Shown here one piece after another: positions 5,785 through 11,767 of a stretch of DNA of 11,767 nt. The notes beneath the pieces are model-generated. The model was not told the origin of the DNA, did no database searches, and worked only from the letters and a program-made list of their open reading frames with translations. The stretch's first letter is position 1. Each line of letters starts with the position of its first letter. The position numbers and the translations under genes are program-made. This DNA is from a bacterium (lineage in GTDB: Bacteria > Sumerlaeota > Sumerlaeia > MVZB01), in contig JAMCWS010000289.1 of NCBI GenBank assembly GCA_023480605.1, positions 1 to 11,767 of the forward strand, given 5' to 3'.

Positions 5785-6867
5785 ATGATGTGGAAAGCCA
5801 ACTGGGAAGAAACGAAGCGGCACTTTACCGACTGGTGGCGCCGCGAGGGCCTGGTCGTGGGCATGTGGGGCGCGCCGATGGCCGACGGCCGCACCCGCGA
5901 GGAAGGTCTCATGCCGCCGGCCCCCGCCTCGCCCGAGGCCTTTTACCTCGAGGCCGAAACGCGGGCCCGGCGCAATCATTATGAACTGGCCCGCCAGGAT
6001 TTTCCGGGCGACGCCCTGCCCCTTTCTGCGACCGAGATGGGGCCCGGATCGCTGGCCTGCTTTCTGGGCAGCAGCCCGCGCTTCACCTGGAACACGGTCT
6101 GGTATGATCCCTGCATTCAGCACTGCGCCGATCCCGAGGCTCTGCCGCCGCTCAAGTTCGATCCGGCCAACCGGTGGTGGAAGTTGACCGAGGAAACCGT
6201 CCGGCGATGCGCTGAACTGGCCAATGGCAAATACATGGTCGGCTGCCCCGACCTGATCGAAAACATCGACATCCTGGCCTCGCTGCGCGACTCCCAGACG
6301 CTGATGACGGACCTGCTGGTCCGGCCCGACTGGGTGGAGCGGAAGGTGCGGGAAATCAACCAGGTATGGTTTGATGCTTATCAGAGAGTTTACGACATCA
6401 TCAAGCTCGAGGACGGGAGTTCCGCGTACGGCCCCTTCCGCCTCTGGGGTTCCGGCAAGACGGCCAAAGTCCAGTGCGACGCCTCGGCGATGTTTTCGCC
6501 CGAGATGTTCCAGCGTTTCGTCGTGCCCGCGCTCACCGAACAATGCCGGTGGCTGGATCACTCGATGTATCACCTCGACGGCACGCAGGCGATGTGCCAC
6601 CTCGACGCCCTGCTGGCGATCGAGCCGCTTGACGCGATCGAGTGGACGCCGCAGGCCGGGGTCGAGCAGGGCGGTAATCCGCGCTGGTTCGAGATGTATC
6701 GCCGCATCCTGGCGGCGGGAAAATCCCTCCAGGTGGTTGGCGTGCCGAAACAGGAAGTCAGGCGCCTGCTGGATGCCATCGGGGGCCGAGGCGTATACAT
6801 ACTGTCGTGGTACGGCAGCCTTGCCGACGCCGAAGAAGTGATGGCCATCGCCGAGGCCTATCGTTGA
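5785..6867 (+). CDS. Uroporphyrinogen-decarboxylase-like (URO-D fold) protein, probable corrinoid methyltransferase relative
   Basis: 360-residue soluble protein of the URO-D / cobalamin-dependent methyltransferase fold. Recognisable blocks are GCPDLIENIDILASLRDSQ, a MTDLLVRPDWVERKVREINQVW helix, MYHLDGTQAMCHLDALL (His263, Asp265, Cys271) and IEWTPQAGVEQGG. Methyltransferases of this fold (MtaA, MtbA) use His-x-Cys plus a later Cys for zinc; here the first motif reads His-Leu-Asp, so the metal site, if any, differs. From memory, YHLDG variants are a large uncharacterised branch found beside sugar-catabolism genes in Lentisphaerota- and Firmicutes-type bacteria. The start is set at the ATG-ATG pair, with GAGA upstream as a poor ribosome binding site; much longer open frame upstream overlaps the promoter region. 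It probably forms an operon with the oxidoreductase 116 bases downstream. True haem biosynthesis is unlikely. Confidence 0.75.
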   Translation: MMWKANWEETKRHFTDWWRREGLVVGMWGAPMADGRTREEGLMPPAPASPEAFYLEAETRARRNHYELARQDFPGDALPLSATEMGPGSLACFLGSSPRFTWNTVWYDPCIQHCADPEALPPLKFDPANRWWKLTEETVRRCAELANGKYMVGCPDLIENIDILASLRDSQTLMTDLLVRPDWVERKVREINQVWFDAYQRVYDIIKLEDGSSAYGPFRLWGSGKTAKVQCDASAMFSPEMFQRFVVPALTEQCRWLDHSMYHLDGTQAMCHLDALLAIEPLDAIEWTPQAGVEQGGNPRWFEMYRRILAAGKSLQVVGVPKQEVRRLLDAIGGRGVYILSWYGSLADAEEVMAIAEAYR

Positions 6868-6983
6868 GGGCGGCGGCCGGTGCGGCCGGAGGGGACTGAA
6901 CGGACAAGATGGATATCAATATGGCAGCGGCGGACGGCCGCGTCCATTTTCCCACTGCAAAACAGCACGAAGAAGGAGAGAAC

Positions 6984-7979
6984 ATGTCCAAGGTGACGAC
7001 CATCATCGTAGGCGCGGGCGGATTTGCCCGCCAACACCTGCGCGCCATCGTCAATATGCCCCGGCAGACGGCGATTGTCGGTTTCGTGGAGCCCGGCGAG
7101 GCCTCGCGCGCGGCGACCCGCGCGTTCCTCGAGGAGCGCAAAGTCAAGTGCCCGCCGTTTTACAATACGATCAAGGAACTGGTCAAGGCGCAGGGGGCCG
7201 CCGAGACGGCGCTGATCTGCTCGCCGCACAAATTCCATTTCGAAAACGCGCGCGATTGCCTTCAGAGCGGCATGGACGTCTGCCTGGAGAAGCCGATGGT
7301 GATGAACGCCTCGGAGGCCCGGCGGCTGATCGCCCTGCGTGACAAAACCGCCCGGCTGCTGGTGGTCGCCTTTCCTGGCAGCCTCTCGCCGGCGGTCCGC
7401 AAGGCCAAGCAACTGCTGGCGGCGGGTGAGATCGGCAAGGTGACGGCGATCGCCGCCTACGCCCACCAGAACTGGAAAAACCTGACCACCGGACTGTGGC
7501 GGCAGGTGCCGGAAATTTCCGGGGGCGGATTTCTGTTCGACACCGGTTCGCACATGGTCAACACGGTGGTCGATCTGCTGGGCGAAGACGTGGCCCGGGT
7601 GACGGCGCTGCTCGACAACCGGGGCACGCCCGTCGAGATCAACTCGTCGGTCAGCGCCATCTCGAAGAGCGGCGTCATGGTGTCGCTGGCGGGCGCGGGT
7701 GACTCGATTCTGTGTTGCTCGCAGGTGACGGTTTTCGGCGAAAAGGGCGTTCTCAAGACCGGCATCTGGGGCGAGTTCCTCCAGGTGCGCAAGCTGGGCG
7801 ACGCCGATTACGCGCCGGTGCCCTACGAGCCCTCGCGGGGCGCGTGGGAACAATTTCTCAAGGTGCGCCAGGGCAAGATTGAAAACCCCTGCCCGCCCGA
7901 GGTGGGCCTGCGTTTCGCCAGGCTCATGGACATGATCCGCACGAGCGCCGAAACGGGCCAGACGGTCAAGGCGCGTTAA
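6984..7979 (+). CDS. Gfo/Idh/MocA family oxidoreductase
   Basis: 331-residue NAD(P)-dependent dehydrogenase. An N-terminal Rossmann domain (IIVGAGGFARQHL, Gly10-x-Gly12-x-x-Ala15) is followed by the LEKPM motif with Lys103 and by a C-terminal alpha/beta domain. The GGGFLFDTGSHMVN block contains Asp186 and His190, the usual catalytic pair with the EKP lysine. The family oxidises or reduces hydroxyl groups of sugars, inositols and their acids; the substrate cannot be read here. The start at 6984 is fixed by AAGGAG five bases upstream; an in-frame ATG at 6909 lacks such a site. No signal peptide. It follows the URO-D-like gene on the same strand with no terminator visible between them, consistent with a two-gene catabolic unit. 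Confidence 0.92.
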   Translation: MSKVTTIIVGAGGFARQHLRAIVNMPRQTAIVGFVEPGEASRAATRAFLEERKVKCPPFYNTIKELVKAQGAAETALICSPHKFHFENARDCLQSGMDVCLEKPMVMNASEARRLIALRDKTARLLVVAFPGSLSPAVRKAKQLLAAGEIGKVTAIAAYAHQNWKNLTTGLWRQVPEISGGGFLFDTGSHMVNTVVDLLGEDVARVTALLDNRGTPVEINSSVSAISKSGVMVSLAGAGDSILCCSQVTVFGEKGVLKTGIWGEFLQVRKLGDADYAPVPYEPSRGAWEQFLKVRQGKIENPCPPEVGLRFARLMDMIRTSAETGQTVKAR

Positions 7980-7996
7980 GCGGCGACCTCCGGATG

Positions 7997-8039
7997 CCGA
8001 AAACCCCGTTTGGAGTTCAAGCTTCAGTTTGATATCCGA
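7997..8039 (+). repeat. Dispersed 43-bp repeat, copy B
   Basis: Matches the reverse complement of 3837-3879 at 34 of 43 positions without gaps. The central palindrome of copy A is degraded here to CAAGCTTCAGTTTG (8018-8031). It starts 18 bases past the stop codon of the oxidoreductase, in the spacer before the sulfatase-like gene. Confidence 0.7.
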
Positions 8040-8070
8040 CGACGGCGGGCTTCGGTCGGACAATAATTAT

Positions 8071-8198
8071 GGGGGGACATGGAAAGGTAATGGAGACATG
8101 GGGACACAATTCATCGGGGAGACGATGCGCGCGCCCACTGACTGGCCAACCTTGCAGTAAATCGTCCCCAACGTCTCCTCATGTCTCCTTGTCCCCAT
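8071..8198. repeat. GGGGACA/GGAGACA REP-like palindromic element
   Basis: Arms 8098-8124 and 8172-8198 are equal-length (27 bases) and inverted. The outer 9 bp are perfect (ATGGGGACA against TGTCCCCAT) and the inner nine bases match at eight (CGGGGAGACG against CGTCTCC-T-C). Extra GGGGGGACATGG and TGGAGACATG copies sit just outside the left arm at 8071-8100, and ATCGTCCCC at 8161-8169 gives an alternative pairing with the left arm. Clustered GGGGACA motifs of this sort are, from memory, typical of REP-type elements mobilised by IS200-like REP-associated transposases. No such transposase is in the window. The 7980-8280 gap contains only this element, repeat copy B and the ribosome binding site of the next gene. 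Confidence 0.55.
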
Positions 8199-8280
8199 GG
8201 ATTGAATACGGCTGTTTTCCCTGCGTAATCCGCCGCGCGATCGAAAGCTGGCCTCAAGGCCATTTCAAGGAGGAGGCGTG

Positions 8281-9672
8281 ATGAAAAACATCATCCTCAT
8301 CAGTTCGGACACGTTTCGCTACGACAACCTGGCCGGCCAGGCGGATATGCAGGTCCGCACGCCGAGCCTGGATGCGTTCGCGCGGCGGGCCGCCAGCCTT
8401 TCGCGCTATTACACGAGCAGTTTCCCCACCATCCCCGAGCGCACCGACCTGATCTCGGGCCGGTTCGGCTGGCCGTGGCACGGATGGCAGGACCTGGCGC
8501 TCAGCACGCGCAATGCCCTGCCGCGGTTGCTGGGCGCGCATGGCTATGTTACGCAACTCATCTGCGATTGCCCGCATTTATTCAACTCGGGCTTTCAGAA
8601 GACCTTCGATGCGGCCTGCGCCCTCCGCGGGCAGGAAAACGACATTTACATGCTGCGGATGAACCACGCGATCGAGGAGGTGATGCCGCCGGAAAAAACC
8701 CGGTCGGGCCGCCACTTCCAGGGCCACACCCTCGTGGATCTCCATCGCTGGACGAATCGCGACTGGCGGGGTGAGGAGGATCGCTTTCCCCCAAGGACGG
8801 CGAAACTGGCGGTCGAGTGGCTCGAAGAAAATTGCGATTTCTCCCCCTTTTTGCTTTGGGTCGATTTCTTCGATCCCCACGAACCGTGGGATCCGCCCGA
8901 ATACATGGTGCGCAAATACGATCCCGACTATACGGGCACGCCGATGTTGCACCCCAACTACGGCCGCGCGTCCGACTACACCCCGGCGGAACTGCGCAAC
9001 CTGCGCGCGCATTACTGCGCCGAGGCCGAACTGGTCGACCGCTGGGTGGGCCGGATTTTTCAGAAGATCGACGACCTCGACCTGTGGGACAATTCGATCG
9101 TCATCTTCACGACCGACCACGGCATGAGCCTGGGCGAGCACGACCGCACCGGCAAGACGAACATCAACACGGGCGACGACCGGTTCTGGCCGACCTACCC
9201 CGAGATCGCCCACATTCCGCTGATGGTCGCCGCGCCGGGCGTGAAGGCGGGGCACATCGTTCAGGGATTCGCCCAGCCGGTCGACGTCATGCCGACGCTG
9301 GCCGATCTGGCCGGCCTGCGACTGGAGTCGCCCGAGCCCTTGCACGGCGTATCCTTCGCGGACCAGTTATGCGGCTCGAACGAGCCGATCCGCGGCGAGG
9401 CGATCACCGCCGAATTCCTGCGCCCCGAGGCCGGCAAACTGCGTCGCGGCGCAACCACGCCCGTCCTCCACGCCGACCAGTGGGCCTACGTGCCGATCGG
9501 CCCGACGGGACAACCCGAGCTTTACGATATTGTTGCCGATCCCGGGGCGCGGCACGACGTGATCGCGGATCATCGCGGCGTCGCCCGGCAACTTCACGAG
9601 CGGCTGGCGGCCTGGCTGAAGGAGATTGACGCTCCCGCCCCGGTGATCGAATTGTTCGACCGGTCGCGTTGA
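8281..9672 (+). CDS. Sulfatase-like hydrolase (alkaline-phosphatase superfamily) with Thr at the nucleophile position
   Basis: 463-residue protein of the sulfatase fold. IILISSDTFRYDNLAG supplies the first metal Asp (Asp10). SSFPTIPERTDLISGR (47-61) aligns with the canonical C/S-x-P-x-R...TGR signature but has Thr50 where sulfatases carry the Cys or Ser that becomes formylglycine. FTTDHGMSLGEH (Asp279, His280) and the following GKTN carry the remaining metal and substrate ligands; FLLWVDFFDPHEPWDPP is also a family block. It may hydrolyse sulfate, phosphate or phosphonate esters or transfer a phospho-group. No signal peptide is visible, unusual for polysaccharide sulfatases. The start is ATG 8281, seven bases after a perfect AAGGAGG; a GTG at 8278 is only four away. 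The FkbM gene follows after 80 bases, with no terminator seen. Confidence 0.85.
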   Translation: MKNIILISSDTFRYDNLAGQADMQVRTPSLDAFARRAASLSRYYTSSFPTIPERTDLISGRFGWPWHGWQDLALSTRNALPRLLGAHGYVTQLICDCPHLFNSGFQKTFDAACALRGQENDIYMLRMNHAIEEVMPPEKTRSGRHFQGHTLVDLHRWTNRDWRGEEDRFPPRTAKLAVEWLEENCDFSPFLLWVDFFDPHEPWDPPEYMVRKYDPDYTGTPMLHPNYGRASDYTPAELRNLRAHYCAEAELVDRWVGRIFQKIDDLDLWDNSIVIFTTDHGMSLGEHDRTGKTNINTGDDRFWPTYPEIAHIPLMVAAPGVKAGHIVQGFAQPVDVMPTLADLAGLRLESPEPLHGVSFADQLCGSNEPIRGEAITAEFLRPEAGKLRRGATTPVLHADQWAYVPIGPTGQPELYDIVADPGARHDVIADHRGVARQLHERLAAWLKEIDAPAPVIELFDRSR

Positions 9673-9752
9673 AACGACGACACCGCGCTGCCGCGCCCGC
9701 CGCCGCATCCATTTTGGGCACGCCCTGACGGGGCGGCCCCGCCGAGTCGGTC

Positions 9753-10994
9753 ATGCTCGATCTGACACCCCTTATCGTCTGCCTGCGTGCGCTGAGTCCG
9801 CTGCCGGGGCGGGTGCGGCTGTTGGCCGGCCTGCTGCGGCTTGCCGGCGTGAGTTCGTTCGGCGCCCGTCAGGGCTTCTACCGTTTTAACTACGACGCCG
9901 AGGATCGCTACCAGGTGGCCATGGCGCTGGGGCGTTACGAACCGGCGACACTGGCCGTTTTACGGCGGGCACTGCGGCCGGGGGACGTTTACGTGGACGT
10001 GGGGGCACAGATCGGGGCCATCGCCGCCGCCGCGGCGCCGCTCGTGGGCTCCCGGGGGCGCATGGTGCTGTTCGAGCCCGATCCGCGCGCGTTCGCTCTC
10101 CTAAAGGCGAATCTTGCGCCGGTCGACGCGCGTGCGCGCGCGGCCGCTCCGTCGGTGAACCTGTTCAACGAAGCATGTTCCGAAGCCGCGGGCCGCCGCA
10201 CGCTGAACCTGGCGCCGATCCTGGGCCAGTCGAACCTTGACGGGATCCATCCCGATCCGGCGGCGGGATACGTGGAGGTGACGGTCTGCCGCCTCGACGA
10301 CAGGCTGCGCGAACTGGGCCTGGAGCGGATTCGCCTTTTAAAAATGGACATCGAAGGGCATGAACTCTGGGCCTTGCGCGGCATGGCGGAGTGGCTCGAG
10401 GCGGGCCGGATCGACTGCGTCATCGTCGAAAAAAACGCCTGGGCGCTCGAGCAGTTGGGATATACGCCCGCTCATTTGAATTCCTTTTTCGCCGCGTGCG
10501 GCTACGCGGGGGCGCACGAGGACGGCCAACCCCTGGACCGCGCGTCCATCGCGGGCCGCGAGTGGGAGAACTGGATCTACACCCGTCCGGCGGAGCTCAT
10601 GGGCACGATTTTCCCGCGGTGGGATCCGGTTGGCCTCAACGGGGGATTCACGGCCGAAGACCTGGGCCGCCTCAACGAGGAGGCGACGACGACCGGCCAT
10701 CCGGCGATCAAGGCGGGTCTGATCATCCAGCGAGCCGCGCAGGGCCACCTCGCCGAGGCGATCGCCCAGGCGCGCTGGCTCATCGCCGCCGACCCGCCGA
10801 TGTTCGAGCTGCGCGGCCACCTGGCCCACTGGCTGGCGGTGAGCGGCGCCATCGACGAAGCGCGCGCGGAATACGAAATCCTGCTGGGTGCCAATCCCCA
10901 TGATGAAGAGGCCCGGCGGCGTCTGGCCGAACTCAACGCCCGGCCGGGGGCGGGGCCGGGCGCCCGCTCGCTCGGCGGAGGCGGAGATGTGTAG
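9753..10994 (+). CDS. FkbM-family SAM methyltransferase with C-terminal TPR-like region
   Basis: 413-residue protein. Residues about 60-275 form an FkbM-type class I methyltransferase: SAM motif VYVDVGAQIGAIAA (79-92), acidic loop LFEPDP (106-111, Glu108 expected to bind ribose) and the diagnostic RLLKMDIEGHELWALRGM (194-211). FkbM enzymes O-methylate sugars in polysaccharides and natural products. Residues about 317-395 (AIKAGLIIQRAAQGHLAEAIAQ, LRGHLAHWLAVSGAIDEARAEYEILLGANPHDEEARRRLAEL) read as two or three tetratricopeptide-like helical pairs, a likely protein-docking tail, ending in a Gly-rich low-complexity tip. The start has no clear ribosome binding site, so it is less certain; translation could be coupled loosely to the sulfatase-like gene. 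With the GT-C gene downstream it suits glycan assembly and methyl capping. Confidence 0.88.
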   Translation: MLDLTPLIVCLRALSPLPGRVRLLAGLLRLAGVSSFGARQGFYRFNYDAEDRYQVAMALGRYEPATLAVLRRALRPGDVYVDVGAQIGAIAAAAAPLVGSRGRMVLFEPDPRAFALLKANLAPVDARARAAAPSVNLFNEACSEAAGRRTLNLAPILGQSNLDGIHPDPAAGYVEVTVCRLDDRLRELGLERIRLLKMDIEGHELWALRGMAEWLEAGRIDCVIVEKNAWALEQLGYTPAHLNSFFAACGYAGAHEDGQPLDRASIAGREWENWIYTRPAELMGTIFPRWDPVGLNGGFTAEDLGRLNEEATTTGHPAIKAGLIIQRAAQGHLAEAIAQARWLIAADPPMFELRGHLAHWLAVSGAIDEARAEYEILLGANPHDEEARRRLAELNARPGAGPGARSLGGGGDV

Positions 10995-11049
10995 CGGCGC
11001 GCCACGCCGCATACGGCGGATGGGATCGGATGCGCAGGATCACACACAC

Positions 11050-11109
11050 GAACGTGAGTACGAAATCGATCACGATCACGATCACGATCACGATAACGAT
11101 AGTGATATC
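11050..11109. repeat. Degenerate GATCAC hexamer tandem repeat
   Basis: Ten consecutive 6-base units in phase: GAACGT, GAGTAC, GAAATC, four exact GATCAC (11068-11091), then GATAAC, GATAGT, GATATC. The exact core is flanked by units that keep the GANNN pattern, as expected of an ageing or expanding microsatellite. It lies between the FkbM and GT-C genes and ends 26 bases before the latter's start codon. A frame reading Asp-His repeats crosses it but lacks any gene-like context. Confidence 0.85.
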
Positions 11110-11135
11110 GACGGGTGGGCTTGCCGAAACAATCC

Positions 11136-11767
11136 ATGACTGATCTCCGCCGTTTGCTTGAACATCCTTTGTTCATGCCCCTGTGCCTGGCCGGCGGGGT
11201 GGTGGCGCGACTGGCGTGGGTGCTGCTCGCTCCCAGCGAGCCGTTCAGCGATTACTGGTGGTATTACCTGCGGGCGCTGGATATGGCCCGCGGACTCGGC
11301 TACGTTCAGGATGGCCGGCCGACGGCCTTCTGGCCGGTGGGTTACCCGGCCTTTCTGGGGGGCGTTCTGTGGCTGGCGGGACCGTCGCCGCTGGCGGGCA
11401 AACTGGCCAACGTCGCCCTCCAGACCGCGGCCCTGGCCGGCTTCTGGCGGATCGCCCTGTTGCTGGCGCGCGCGCGTGCCGGCGGTTCGCCGCGCGCGGC
11501 CGCCGGACTCGCCCTGGCCGTGCTGGCCTTTCACCCCAACGCCATCGTCCACGCCTCGCTCCTGGGGTCGGAGTCGCTGTTCGTAGCCTTGCTGGCCGGC
11601 GGCGTGCTGATGATGCTGCGTGGGCGGAGCGGCCCGGCCTGGCGCGACGCGGGCTGGGACGCGGCCTGCGGGATTTATTTCGGGTTGGTGTGCCTCGTCA
11701 AGCCCCAGACTTTCTTCGTGCCGCTGGTGGTTGCGATGACGGCGCCGCACGCGCGGACGGAAGATCG
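11136..11767 (+). CDS. Membrane glycosyltransferase of the GT-C / PMT (ArnT-like) type (3' truncated)
   Basis: The frame is open from ATG 11136 to the end of the window, giving 210 residues of an integral membrane protein. A first membrane segment (about 12-32) is followed by the periplasmic loop SEPFSDYWWYYLRALDMARGLGYVQDGRPTAFWPVGYPAF. The Ser-Asp (Asp39) and downstream WPxGYP are marks of GT39/GT83-type enzymes that use lipid-linked sugar donors. Further membrane segments lie near 72-82, 88-110, 122-137, 143-157 and 174-190. The family transfers sugars to proteins or to lipid-anchored glycans on the outer face of the inner membrane. Ribosome binding is weak (GGGTGGG). It follows the FkbM gene by 141 bases that include the hexamer repeat. 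The acceptor is unknown. Confidence 0.8.
   Translation, partial: MTDLRRLLEHPLFMPLCLAGGVVARLAWVLLAPSEPFSDYWWYYLRALDMARGLGYVQDGRPTAFWPVGYPAFLGGVLWLAGPSPLAGKLANVALQTAALAGFWRIALLLARARAGGSPRAAAGLALAVLAFHPNAIVHASLLGSESLFVALLAGGVLMMLRGRSGPAWRDAGWDAACGIYFGLVCLVKPQTFFVPLVVAMTAPHARTED

Noticed and set aside
6858..8063. 401-residue minus-strand open frame opposite the oxidoreductase
   Set aside because: Shadow frame rich in His/Arg/Gly as expected for reverse reading of GC-rich coding DNA; it also runs through the dispersed repeat.
11050..11109. CRISPR-like array
   Set aside because: Units are 6 bases and contiguous with no spacers; this is a microsatellite.
10888..11139. Open frame with Asp-His repeats (IDHDHDHDHDNDSDID)
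   Set aside because: It is the translation of the GATCAC microsatellite, overlaps the end of the FkbM gene, and has no ribosome binding site or protein-like context.

Overview
The window is a high-GC bacterial segment with no rRNA, tRNA, CRISPR array, phage gene or transposase. The gene mix is a sulfatase-like enzyme, a Gfo/Idh/MocA oxidoreductase, a cobalamin-methyltransferase-like URO-D paralogue, a GH63-type glycosidase, an amidohydrolase and glycan-assembly genes, with spacers rich in short dispersed repeats. This resembles environmental bacteria of the Planctomycetota / Lentisphaerota / Hydrogenedentota / Sumerlaeota kind. That placement is inferred from gene content and is not proven by any marker here.

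Layout. 1-279 (+): 3' end of a Wzt-like ABC transporter ATPase, the part that reads an exported polysaccharide. 280-438: a very AT-rich spacer between convergent genes. 439-2021 (-): a small coiled-coil-like protein followed by a metal-dependent amidohydrolase, probably one unit. 2115-2155: a strong intrinsic terminator closing the next minus-strand gene. 2207-3478 (-): a GH63 / mannosylglycerate-hydrolase-like glycosidase with a candidate promoter. 3587-3956: a gene-free stretch containing a 231-bp unit bounded by inverted repeats. 4102-5469: a compact housekeeping block of rpmB (+), nrdR (-) and trxA (-), with an elaborate nested inverted repeat in the nrdR leader. 5691-7979 (+): promoter, URO-D-like protein, Gfo/Idh/MocA oxidoreductase. 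7980-8280: spacer with a second copy of a dispersed repeat and a GGGGACA-type REP-like element. 8281-11767 (+): sulfatase-like hydrolase with Thr at the nucleophile position, FkbM methyltransferase fused to a TPR-like tail, a degenerate GATCAC hexamer repeat, and the 5' part of a GT-C membrane glycosyltransferase that runs off the window.

How the genes may work together. The two ends (Wzt-like ATPase; FkbM methyltransferase and GT-C glycosyltransferase) suggest surface polysaccharide synthesis and export. The middle catabolic genes (glycosidase, amidohydrolase, URO-D-like protein, dehydrogenase, sulfatase-like hydrolase) suit breakdown of sugars or modified glycans, but no substrate can be assigned from sequence alone. 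I found no convincing undescribed multi-gene system. The most unusual material is the non-coding repeat and structure content and the non-canonical active sites of the sulfatase-like and URO-D-like proteins.
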